A stretch of DNA of 64,000 bases from Strigamia acuminata (taxonomy: Eukaryota; Arthropoda; Chilopoda; Geophilomorpha; Linotaeniidae): positions 24,702,427-24,766,426 of the forward strand of contig OX442315.1 of assembly GCA_949358305.1 (NCBI GenBank). Direction: 5' to 3'. Shown piece after piece: positions 49,193 through 64,000 of this stretch; within the stretch, counting starts at the first letter, position 1; every line of letters begins with the position of its first letter. A program made the position numbers and the translations under genes. The notes beneath the pieces were generated by a model. It was not told where the DNA came from and made no database searches. It was given only the letters and a program-made list of their open reading frames with translations.

Positions 49193-49262
49193 AGGGGGGT
49201 GGCGGCGGCGGCGACAGCGACGGCGTTGGCGTTGGCATTGGCATTGGCGGCAGCCGATCTAC
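49193..49262. repeat. Expanded GGC/GGCATT trinucleotide run
   Basis: Runs of ggc followed by alternating gttggc and attggc. The same spot near 38040, 43210 and 53700 holds only four or five ggc units. It lies downstream of tubulin 5's stop, in the array spacer. Confidence 0.8.
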
Positions 49263-49466
49263 CGCTTCTTTTGTGTCGAACACGGATCCGCATAAACAAC
49301 AAACTTACGAAGGTAAAATGTAAAAGACCAAGAAATAAAAATGACATTTCTAGTTTTGTATTTAGTTTAAAACGAATTACAAATCATAGCAGTTGTAAAG
49401 TGCCTTTTTTTCTTCTTCAAATTACAAACATTCCGAGAAATAAACCAATAATATAGATTTTTGAAA

Positions 49467-51223
<1,757 letters not shown>

Positions 51224-51664
51224 TTTGGTGATGAAGAGTTAAGAAAAAAGTGTTGGAAAAAATATTCAAGAAGAGAGAATCGCGAGTGGAACTGATTCCA
51301 ACGAATTTATCCGACCAACTGACGGCAGTGGCTGATGTATTCTCACACCACTTCGAATTATTAAATCGAATAAATTAAAATCGAAGATATATGATTCAGC
51401 AATAAATATACTAAAATGCTTTCCAATTTTTTTCTGCAGAAAAGCAAGAAGTTGATCGAAACTCAAAACCGAATAAACAGAATTATGTTTGTTAACTGGA
51501 ACTATTTGCAATAGTTGAGGAAGAATATGCTACAGAGTGCGCGCTTCTGCGTACATCGTGTCTCGAGCAAATATGGAACGTTATTGCGTGTGGTCACCTA
51601 ACATCAATTTTTACTAATACTGTATAATACAAACGAATGAAATTAAGTAAATATTTGAATATAA

Positions 51665-52720
51665 GTCATTTCTTTATTGTAATAATAATAAACTTATTAA
51701 CATTTTATTTTTTTCCCTTCTTTTATTCCACACAACCATTCAAATTTAAAATAATTATTTTATTTGATGTTTATGGACATTGGTTTGGCTAAATTCAAGA
51801 ACTTTAGTAAACATAGGCGTGCTAAACGATTGAATATTTTCATACACCCAGAAAAGTCCACACCACACACAAGTTTTTTATTTTGGATGAAGTTGTTGGT
51901 CAAAGCATTAGACTCGCTTCACTTTACGCGCTGATGTTTGAAAAAGAATGCTGATTGATGCACAGCAAGTGAGACAGACATTTATGAAATGTAAAAGAAT
52001 TTAAAATTAATTAGATAGCAGTAGCAGAGAAATAGAAAATTAAAAAACATGCATAGCTACCCCTTAAATGGTCACAAACCCCCAGGTCAATAGCATGGAT
52101 GGATTCTTGTTTTGACCCTACATTTTAACTAGTTGGATTACATTGAGTCATAAGTACTTTTAAGGTAATTAAGGTCATGCTACGGTAGTAGTGGGAGGAC
52201 GACCTTGCTCGATTCGATTAGTCTGAAACCCACACAATGTTTTGTAATAAAGGACCTCGTTTGGGGGTTTCACCAACACAAAAAAGTAGTTAATTTTAGG
52301 ACGCTTACCGTATAATTTGAGAGACGACTTCGAAAAAAGAATCTTTCTAAGAAATTTGAAAATACAAAAAAATATTATTTCAATTTGAGGACTAAAATTT
52401 GTATTAATTTACCGAGTTCATAAATACTTGCAAACAACCTGCTAGTTTATTGTTTGTCAATGTCATTCACTTGTCATTGGATAACATGGAGGTAAAATCG
52501 AGCGAAGTTGATTTACTTGCACGCTAGCACTGCAGTAAAGCCGCAATCTCGTCAATCTTTAATTTAATTTAATAATTTAATCATTAAACTAAATGTTTAC
52601 AAAAACCTAAATTTGTGCAATTTAAAAATTATAAAAGACACGCATACGTGTGTTTTATTAAACCATTAAATTACATTAAAGTTCCAGTATAAACCTGTAA
52701 AGGTTTTGTAGCTTTTTGAA
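51665..52720 (-). pseudogene. TONSL 3' fragment between tubulins 5 and 6
   Basis: Full-length type as at 36405, with LRR-coding and last-exon pieces. It is cut at 52720 by the LTR at exactly the same point as the copy at 46278. Confidence 0.85.
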
Positions 52721-53270
52721 TGTTATTTGTGAGAGATGGGAAAAGGAATGCACACGGGTTGATTGGTAAAAACTAATTGAACTTTTATTCAAGGGTTAGG
52801 CAACGATACAATAAAACGGACGTGGCCAAAACCACAGGAGTGTCCATGCACCAGATATGTCTTGGGTGCAAGCGCCAGATGCGCCTTTTAGAGTCATAAA
52901 CCAACACTCCTCCTAAGATTACTTGGATTAGTTCATATTTATTCCCAGCAACCTTAAGCACTTTTCATGGCTTGGTCCATGTAGACTCTTAGTGAGGATG
53001 TCAGCTGGCATTTCTTCAGTTGACTTGTACAAATTGGTCTTTTCCCCTCTTTCCACTATCTCTCTCTGGAAGTGGTAACGAATGTCAATGTGTTTGCTCC
53101 GATTGTATATCATATTGTTTTTATTCAGACAAATCGCGCTTTGGGTGTCTCAGAATAATATCGTTGGTCTATTTATTAATCTCTCAAATCCCAATTCCTC
53201 CAATAATTTTCTTAGATGTATTAATTCTTTTGTTGCCTCGGATATTCCAACGTATTCCGCTTCCATTGTG
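52721..53270 (-). mobile_element. Copia-type element, LTR and RNase H end (copy b)
   Basis: LTR 52721-52906 (186 bp), then the RNase H end (ADILTKSL motif) to about 53270, where the element stops abruptly and the array repeat begins. It is the same insertion as copy a, left with a shorter piece. Confidence 0.85.
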
Positions 53271-53936
53271 AAATTAATTCAAAATTATGAAAAAAGAAAG
53301 AAAATCCTCACGGCATACCCACATAAAGTTATCAAAAAACTTAATCAAATATATTCACGTAAAGAAGAAAAATTAGTTTGTAATGGATAAACGTGTTTTA
53401 CTTCAAGATGGTAGCTAGAAAACGGTCCCGTATGGATTTTGAAGTGTTTTTCATGTATTCTTTGTATTTTGTTTTACCATGTATCGATAATTAAATCAAT
53501 AAATTTTAAAAATAAAACTTTAAGAATTTATTACCGTTTGAAGAATTTTTCGGGTTATGAAATAAAGATTAACATTTTTTTATTTGATTAATGATTTACA
53601 TATTTGCATTATACTTTGTTTATTGCAGGTAAACGAAACAAAACTCGTTTTGTTTTTACTTTTTATCGTTCAAATTGTAATCTTTAGAATTAGGGGGGTG
53701 GCGGCGGCGGCAGCCGTTCTACTGCTTCTTTTGTATCAAACACGGATCCGCACAAACAACAAATTTTACAAACTTTACGAAGATAAAATGTAAAAGATCA
53801 AGAAATAAAAATGATATTACCAGTTTTGTATTTAGTTTAAAACGAATTACAAATCATAGCAGTTGTAAAGTGCCTTTTTTTCTTCTTCAAATTACAAATA
53901 TTCCGAGAAATAAACCAATAATATAGATTTTTGAAA

Positions 53937-55987
<2,051 letters not shown>

Positions 55988-56424
55988 TTTGGTGATGAAG
56001 CGTTTAGAAAAAAGTGTTGATAAAAGTATTCAAGAAGAGAGAATTGCGAGCTAGTGCAACGAGTAGAACTGATTCCAACGAATTTATCCGAGAAACTGAC
56101 GCCACTTCGAATTATTAAATCGAATAAGTTAAAATCGAAGATATAAGATTCAGTAATAAATATACTAAAATGCTTTCCAATTTTTTTCTGCAGAAAAGCA
56201 GGAAGTTGATCGAAACTCAAAACCGAATAAACAGAATTTTTTTTTAACTGGAACTATTTGCAACAATTGAGGAAGGATATGCTACAGAGTGCGCGTTCTT
56301 CTGCGTGCATCGTGTCTCGAGCAAATATGGAACGTTCTTGCGTGTGGTCACCTAATATTAATTTTTACTAATTCTATATAATACAAAGGAATGAAATTAC
56401 GTAAATAATTGAATATAAGTCATT

Positions 56425-57485
56425 TCTGTCTTGTAATAATAATAAACTTATTAGCATTTCATTTTTTCCCTTATTTTATTTCACACAAACCATTCAAATT
56501 TAAAATAATTCTTTCATTTGATGTTTGTGGACATTGGTTTGCCAAAATTCAAGGACTTTAGTAAACATAGGCGTGTTTAAACGATTGAATATTTTCATAC
56601 ACTCAGAAAAGTCCATACCACACTCGAGTTTAATTTTGTTTTGATGAAACCGTTGGTCAAAGCAATTAGATTCACTTCACTTAATGCGCTGTTTGAAAAA
56701 GAAAGCTGATTGATGAACGGCAAGTGTGGCAGACTTCTACGAAATGCAAAACAATTTAAAATTAATTAGATATCAGTAGCAGAAAAATAGCAAATTGAAA
56801 ACAATCATAGCTGCCACTTAAATAGTCACAAACCCCCAGGTCAATAGCATGGATGGATTCTTGTTAGTCTGAAACCCTCAAAATGTTTTGTAATAAAAGA
56901 CCTCGTTTGAGGATTTCACCAACACAAAAAAGTAGTTAATTTTAGGAGGCTTACCGTAAAATTTGAGAGACGAGTTCGATAAAAGCATTTTTCCTAGAAA
57001 TTCAAAATTGAAGACTAAAATTTGTATTAATTTACCGAGTTCATAAATACTTGCAAACAAGCTGCTAGTTCATTGTGTGTCAATGTCATTCACTTGTCAT
57101 TGGATAAAACGGAGGTGAAATCGAGCGAAGTTGATTTACAGTACTTGCACGCTAGCACTGCAGTAAAGCCGCAATCCCGTCAATGTTAAAATCATTAAAC
57201 GAAATGTTTACAAAAACCTAACTTTGTGCAATTTATGTGTGTGTTTTATAATTCACGTTATACCCTAAAATTAAATTAAAATTCCAGTTTTTAAAGACTT
57301 ACCTGTAAAGGTTTAGAACTTTGTTTTTTTAAATTGTTGTCATCGAACGAGCAACAAGCTATATCAAGATCAAGATGCCGCACTGTGGCAGTAACGCCGT
57401 TAATATTGTAAAATCTGTACCCGTAACCTAAATTAAGGTCTACCAAAGTTAGAATCATCATTTATTATTTATCATATAAAATCAA
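56425..57485 (-). pseudogene. TONSL 3' fragment beyond tubulin 6
   Basis: Collinear with 59060-60460 of TONSL. It extends further 5' than the other fragments, including the exon with the block tttttttaaattgttgtcat at 57326-57345 (partner near 60253). An internal deletion is present near 56866. Frame-broken. Confidence 0.85.
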
Positions 57486-57940
57486 TTTTTAAAACGTTAA
57501 ACGCAGTATGCAATGGTTTTATTTTTTCCCACTACTGACCCGTGATTCTAACCTGTACTGGGCTCTGACTCAGTGCCGCAACCCCATGCGGGGTCGCGTA
57601 ACTGAATTTTGAGGTCGCGAAACTATTTGATTTGTATGTACCGTATTTGCTCTTTTTGTGCACCCGCGCACTATTGGCAGAATCAAGATTTCCCCGCACT
57701 CTATTGAAGACCCATGGTCTAATGGAGACCCGCTTATTAAATGATAGGCCAATTTCACAATGAAAAGTTTAAAAAATTTAATCTGATTCGATTACATTTT
57801 TACAGCTTTTTTCATCTGATTCATCAATCAAAATCATATTTTTCTCAGTTTCTTCTTCATGCTCTCATGCTCTTCTTCTTCATCTAATATAATATTAGAG
57901 GTGTCTCCAGTTGCTCTTTTATTTTGCAATATGGTCCAAG
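57486..57940. other. Spacer with possible transposon end
   Basis: No gene. A short CpG-rich patch (ccccatgcggggtcgcg near 57581) is unlike its surroundings and may be part of a transposon terminus. I could not find a matching inverted end. Confidence 0.4.
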
Positions 57941-57947
57941 CTTCATG

Positions 57948-58870
57948 TCAGAGTTCTCCTTTAATACAGCGAATTAAATGATCTTCAGTACCCAACAGAT
58001 GCGTAGTCAGTGCGCCAACTTTAAAAAATTTAGTGATTAAATCGGTTGACAATGAATCCCATGCTTGTTTGATCCATTGTATCAAAAGACTCCTGTTCGG
58101 ATGTTCGAAACTTCTTCCACCTTCGGTGTATTCCTTGTCTTTATCACCAGCGATCCAGGTTGTTATATGAATCAGTGATATGCTTAAAAGATTTATTCTA
58201 ACTAACATCCAGGAATTACAGCCATCAATGAGTTAAATTTCTTGAAATATTGCTCAGTTCCTTTACTGATGTCATCCCGAAATGAATCCCATACCAGCAT
58301 TCTTTTCCGAAATGAAAATGTACCAGCAATTTTATCCAACCAATCACTAATCAAAGTGTCAGTCATCCAGCCATTGCTGCTGCTAACAATAACACCTGGT
58401 GTAGATTGAAGGGCTTTCACGTTGCATATACTTGTTTGAACACAACATAGGGCTTCAATTTAGCTCCATCACCTTTAACAGCTAAAATGATGGTAAAATG
58501 CATTCTTTTATGCCCGGTTGACTTTAATTCAACACTTTTTACACCTTTATGGGTAATCGTCGTGGTTCCGATCATGTCAAACCAAACACTCATTTCATCC
58601 ATTACAATAATATCCTTTGGTTCAATTCTGTACTGAATCCGGAGATTGGAAACATGAAGAATAAATGATGCAACTTTTACACATAACTCGTCAGGTTCCT
58701 TCTGCAAAGCAGTGGGTTTTCTTCGTAGTGAAAGATCATTCCGTTTAAAAAATTTCTCCAACCATCCTCGACTTGCTTTGAATTGAATTGATGACTTAAA
58801 TTCGATTCCACGTCTTGAAATGTTTCAATGGTTTTTTTCTGAATAATGATTTTCACGTTTATCAACAATC
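57948..58870 (-). pseudogene. Pogo/Tigger-like transposase (dead)
   Basis: The minus strand shows the CENP-B-type DNA-binding end (GWxxxFFKRNDLSLRRK) and then the DDE nuclease domain: MDEMSVWFDM with the first Asp, then KSTGHKRMHFT, KLKPYVVFK and VWDSFRDDIS with the second Asp. A tail with IKQAWDSL and LITKFFKVGALT follows. The frame breaks near 58420 and again near 58205, and the N-terminus is missing. It lies between the last TONSL fragment and genuine TONSL. Inverted ends were not identified. Confidence 0.82.
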
Positions 58871-59143
58871 CATTTCATCGGTACCTCGAGTGCCAGAGGA
58901 ACCCGACAGGCCCTGAGATCAGTGGACAGGTTAGAATTTGTAAATCACTTTCCAGTTCCACCCATGTGATGGTTTATTTTCACTTGTATTTGTGATTGCA
59001 CATTGTGAGTGTTATTGAAAGCACACCCGAAAGATTTCCATAGAAATTGCCAAATTTACTTGTAATAATAATCAATTTATTAGCATTTCATTTCATTTCT
59101 CCACACAAACATTTAAATTTAAAATTATCTTTTCATCATGTGT

Positions 59144-62100
59144 TTATTTAAAAGATGTCCATTTAAACTTAAGTTGATGTTTATGGATATTGGTTTGCCA
59201 AAATTCAAGGACCTTAGTGAGCACAGGCGTGTTTAACCGATTGAATATTTTCATACAACCAGAAAAGTCCACACTACACTCTAGTTTTTTATTTTGGATG
59301 AAACTGTTGGTCAAAGCAATTAGACTCGCTTCACTTAACGCGCTGTTGTTTGAAAAAGAAAGCTGATTGATGCACAGCAAGTGTGGCAGACATCTATGAA
59401 ATGCAAAACAATTAAAAATTAATTAGATAGCAGTAACCGGAAAAATAAGAAATTTAAAAATCATGCATAGCAGCTCCTTATATGGCCACAAACCCTCAGG
59501 TCAATAGGCATGGATAGATTCTTGTTTCGACCCCACCTCCTAACTAGTTGGACTACTGTGAGTCATAAGTACTTTTAAGGTAATTAAGGTAATTAAGGTC
59601 ATGCTAGTGTGGGGATGACGTCTGAAGAAGAAACTATTAAAGGACATCGTTTGTTTCACTTAAACCCGGGTCCCGGGGTTGCCAACTGATTACCGTTCCC
59701 AACAATATTTGATCGCGCACAAACATTTTGAAATGCATTTTTCTGGAGATCCCCAATCGATTGCAAAGTAGTTTAAATTCGCAGTTGTAATAAAAACCAA
59801 AAAAATTGCTAAGTTTTGGACACTTACAATGCAATTTTTGAGACGACTTCATCAGATAATTGACAATCCTGTAGGCTCAAATCTTCTAAAACGCATTTTT
59901 CCTATAAATTAAAAATTCAATTTAAAAAAAAAATATATTCCAATTGGTGAAATAAAATTTAGACTAACTTACCGAGGAAATAAATGCTTGCAAACAAGCT
60001 GCTAGTTTATTGTTTGCCATAAACTTGTCTTTGGATAAAACGGAGGTAAAATCGAGTGAAGTTAATTTACTCGCACGCAAGCACTGCAGTAAAGCCGCAA
60101 TCCCCTCAACGTTGAAATCATTAAAGGAAATGTTTAAAAAACCTAAATTTCTGCAATCTAAAAATTGCACGTGTTTTATCAATTACCACAAAATAAAATT
60201 AAAATTTTAATTTTTACAGTCTTACCTCCAAAAGCTTTGATTAAAGAACTCTGTTTTTTTAAATTGTTGTTATCCAAAGAACAAGCAGCTATTTCAAGAT
60301 GTGACAGCAACGGTAACGCCGCTAATAATGTTGATAAAGCTGTGACAGTTGTTTCCAAGCAGTTGTAACTTAAATTAAGGTCTGCCAAAATCTGAATCAT
60401 CATTCATTATTTATTACATAATATCAAACGTTAGGCGCTGTACCTGCAATGGTTTCATTTCTTGCGCATTAGTTGTCTTCTTTACAATATCACTTAAACA
60501 CTGCAAATTTGTAATATTATTGCATGATAAATCAAGATGAACCAGATTAGGCAATGTATGAAGAATATTGACAAGTAACTGCAACAAAAATTGATTAGAA
60601 TATATAAAAACTCAAGAAAATTGTTTAAAAACACCTGTAAGCCTTTGTTTCCCATAGAATTGCCAGCTAGTGAAAGATGTCGTAAACTATATTCGCACTG
60701 CAATGCTCTGAAAGTGACCCGTAAATGCTGTGGATCCAAGCTTAAATTGACCATACTTAGGTCATTGGAAATAGTAGCCACTTCCATATGATGCTTTATA
60801 TTAAGAAATGGCACTAAAACACAATCGCACAATTAATTTTCATTGCGAAATTAAAATTCATTAAAAGACGAACCTGTGTTCAAAGCATTACAGGATTCTA
60901 CGTATCGATCAGTAAGAGGTGGCAGGTCCCAGTGCTCGACATTACCTAATAACTACAAAAGTGTTCCATTAAACCATTTGATATTCGTGAAAATATTACA
61001 ACGAAAACATAAACGTTGGCTCACTTTTTCGTTCCCTGCGATTACTTCTGTAACTTTGTCGTTGGATCCTAAAACAGCACCATCAGCAGCGCATAAGCGC
61101 AATACGGGCCTTAAACCAAACAATTGATGGTAGCGATTAGCTGCTTCTTCCGCTAGCCAACTCACAGATTGGTCCAAATCTCTAAAAGGATTTTACATTT
61201 TACACCACCAAATACACGTAAATTTATGCACGTTTTACCTTTGAATGATGGGTATTAGCAAAAGCTTTCCTTCAATTTCGACTCTAACTCGTATACAAGA
61301 GGAGATATTAGAAGAATTATTATTACTAAGTTCTAAACTTTGCTGCGCATTATGTTGGTAGTTATCGGTGTCTGAAATTTCCATACATTCCACATCTTCA
61401 ACAGCAGAATCTTCAACCGGCCGTCGTAATTCGCTTCTTGATTTCTATAGATTAAATTGTTTAAAGAAAACCAAAAGCACAAAATCATCTCATACCAATA
61501 ATGAATTAAACGTCAGCTGCTTCAATTTTGGCCTTTTCCATTTCGACTTTCTAGTGGAATTTGGTTTCGACCCTGAGGTGCCCGATCCAAAGAATTGCCA
61601 TGTGTTTTTATTATTAGTTTTAGTTGTAGGAGCAATGTCACTTTCTAACCAGTCATCCATAATAACATCGTCTTCGTTGACTAATGCCAGTTTCTTTTCA
61701 GATTTGCGTTGTGGAGGAGAAATTTCTCCGTGAGTTATCCGTGAAGTTGCACTTCTGACACAGTCTATGGCACGGATGTATTCATGCCGAGCTATTTCAC
61801 AATTATCGACAGGAGAGTCTGTCTCAGAACGACTTCCTTCATCCTCTTGTATTCTTGATTTTTTTCTGTCGTTGAATGCGATATATTCGTCGTCGTCGGA
61901 AACGGTTTCACTCTCAGAACGCCTTTTCAGCTGATTATTCGTAACTCTTTCCATAGGTTCGTCGTCTTCGTCACTTTGAACGGCAACAAGTTCTTCCATA
62001 TTCCTAATAAAAACAAGTAGAGTACAAAATTAACATAATTTTCATATATTTAAATTTAAAACAAATTCTTTTTACTGGAACACTCCTGAAGAGATTGGCT

Positions 62101-64000
62101 CCTTTTCCGCAACTCCACTGCGTTCACCATCAACTACTAACATCATTTGTTGCAATTTATCTCGCATTTCATTATATTCTTTTACTAAATGCTGCTCCAG
62201 ATCATCGCCAACACGTGCTCTCCACTTTTTAAAGCAATCTAAAGGCGTTTGACCCTAAAAATAACACAAATTGTTAACTAATCTTCAACTACACCAGAAA
62301 TAATGTTTCTTAATCGTACATCGTTCATTTTGGCAATAACAGAAGCTCCGTGGTCGATAAGAAGCTGCATTATGCTAAAATTAGCGCAGCTAGCAGCATC
62401 GTGCAATGGAGTGATGCCATCACAATGCGTTCCTCCCCGGTCATTTACCCAAGCACCTTTGCGTAATAAATATTCCACTATGTCGTAATGATCGTGGTTG
62501 GCAGCTTCGTGCAAAGGTATCCATCCGCAATTATCTCTAGGATTGATTGGATGTCCTTTCTCAATAAGTCGCTGAACAGTCTTAATATTTCCAGTAATGC
62601 AAGCGCGATGGAGTTGTGTTTCGCCTTTCTCGTTTTTCTGTAGAAATAAAAAATTAATTTCATTTTTTTTCTAAAGTTTATCAACTTACTTTAGCAGAAA
62701 CTTTTCTGCCTTTTCTCTGCGGCCTATCAAATTCTTCATTTTCTGCTTCGCTATTGGAAGAACTGTCTAGTATGGAAAATTAAAATATATTTTTTTATTT
62801 TGTTTAATTTGCTTTTTGCTATTCTTTTTTTTACCTGATAAATCTGTCAATTCGGTGGTAGATGAAGTTTGACTCAAATTTTCAGTTTCTTCGTCATCTG
62901 ACAATACGTTATTATTTTTAATTAACTCTTCGAGTGATATTTCGGTAGCGATTTTCTCATCTGCTATATTGAAACTTTCTTGCACTCGAATTAAATTTTT
63001 CAAACAGTTTACTTGCAACCTTAAGTCGTTCGCCTCTTTTGCACAATCCAACGCGTAAGAATATGAACGTTGCAACTCATCAAACTCCTTTTTCAGTCTG
63101 AACTGGCATTCTGCGATATTCTGCCATGTTTTACATTGCTAAAAATTTTTTAAATTTAAAAACAATTTTATAAATTCAATTTCAATTAACGTCTTACCTC
63201 TTTTAAGTTACCAGTTCGCGATTCTAGCTCTTTATAATAACAATCCATTGCAGAATTGAATTTTTGAAGATCAAAATAGGTTTCTGCCAAACTGTAATAT
63301 ATGGTTGCCTTTTCTGATTCCGGTGTATTCAAAGCTTCAGCACATTCCAACTGCCAATGTACGAATAAAATTTAATTACATCAAAAAAAGTAATTAATTA
63401 ACTGAGATGCAGATTACCATTTTATTGTAAAAACTCAGAGAATGATCAAAACATTCTATTTTAGCACATAAATCGCCCAATTTTTCGTATATAATCATTT
63501 TCCCATTGAAATCATCATTTGATAAAATACTAATTTCTTTTTCTAATCTACAAAGATTTAAAGCTAAAAAAAATTATTATTAGTGTACATTTTTGAGAAA
63601 TTTATGAGGTAGTTATACATATTGTTAAAAGCTTCTTAATTTCCGTTCGTATGAGTTCGTTTGGACTGTTCAATTTATACGACTTCTTGAGGTAGTATTT
63701 TGCACTTTCAAAATCATTAACGCGTAAAAGTATCTAAAAAATTTAAAAAAAAAATAAAAAATTAACATTTCAAAATAATTAACTATTTGGCATATTTACT
63801 TTTGACTTTAATAATAATGTCTCACTTTGAAGACTAATATCTTTTAATTTCATTGCGCAAGCGTGAGCCTCATCAACTGTTCGGAGTGCTTGACTGCAAT
63901 TTCCTGATCGATAATAAATAGAAGCCAAAGAGTACTGACATCGATTCAAATCTTCTTTCAAGTCATAAACCCTGTAGCAACAATTTCCTTTTAAAAACAA
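59144..64000 (-). CDS. TONSL: Tonsoku-like protein TONSL (5' part outside the window)
   Basis: Partner of MMS22L in repair of stalled replication forks; reads newly deposited histone H4 with its ankyrin domain. The window starts inside the gene at an exon ending near 63971. In order: TPR-type helices (63.0-63.97 kb, e.g. YSLASIYYRSG, YYSLAETYFDL); an acidic Ser-rich linker; ankyrin repeats at 62.28-62.67 kb (GETQLHRACITGNIKTVQ, CGWIPLHEAANHDHYDIVEY, GITPLHDAASCANFSIMQLL), matching the human TONSL repeats closely; an acidic/basic disordered region (61.49-61.99 kb); a ubiquitin-like part; and C-terminal leucine-rich repeats (59.1-60.8 kb), with stop at 59144. All exons seen are open. Its 3' third is the source of the fragments in the tubulin array. 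Confidence 0.9.

Noticed and set aside
61368-61733. 121-codon plus-strand frame
   Set aside because: Antisense to the acidic region of TONSL, whose minus-strand frame fits the exon chain.

Overview
This is nuclear DNA of a small-intron invertebrate, most likely an arthropod (a crustacean such as a branchiopod would fit). The evidence is multi-exon genes with introns mostly of 50-130 bp and GT-AG ends, metazoan gene families, a UGA-decoded selenoprotein with its own SECIS element, and strongly AT-rich non-coding DNA. The species cannot be fixed from the sequence alone. There are no operons, CRISPR arrays or other prokaryotic features.

Layout. (1) 1-6.1 kb: an intact SLC22-type transporter gene (minus strand) and an intact selenoprotein K gene, preceded by a scrap of a second SLC22 gene. 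(2) 6.3-15 kb: DGAT1 (minus) and OSGEP (plus), head to head, then the prenylated PP1 regulatory subunit PPP1R16 (minus). (3) 15-21.1 kb: a gene-poor, AT-rich stretch with one uncertain small gene at its end. (4) 21.4-30 kb: a second SLC22 gene (intact), a ruined copy of the first SLC22 gene, a ruined selenoprotein K copy, and an intact Aurora A kinase. Regions 1 and 4 are ancient copies of one segment in which complementary genes have been lost. (5) 30.2-56 kb: six intact beta-tubulin genes in a head-to-tail array, all on the minus strand. Between them lie repeated fragments of the 3' end of the neighbouring TONSL gene, a Copia-type LTR element in two partial copies, a MITE, Polinton/Maverick-type DNA polymerase B debris, and an odd TCGCGA-rich block carrying a broken MLH3 fragment. 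(6) 57.3-64 kb: one more TONSL scrap, a dead pogo/Tigger-like transposase, and the genuine TONSL gene (minus), whose 5' part runs off the window.

The genes do not form one pathway. They are mostly housekeeping functions: triacylglycerol synthesis (DGAT1), tRNA t6A modification (OSGEP), mitosis (Aurora A, beta-tubulin), replication-fork repair (TONSL), ER membrane function (selenoprotein K), PP1 targeting (PPP1R16) and organic-ion transport (SLC22). The most interesting material is evolutionary: reciprocal gene loss after segmental duplication; a selenoprotein K gene with both a SECIS and a hairpin just after the Sec codon, beside a decayed copy in which all these parts have broken; and a tubulin array whose copies are mosaics and whose duplication unit carries the tail of TONSL.
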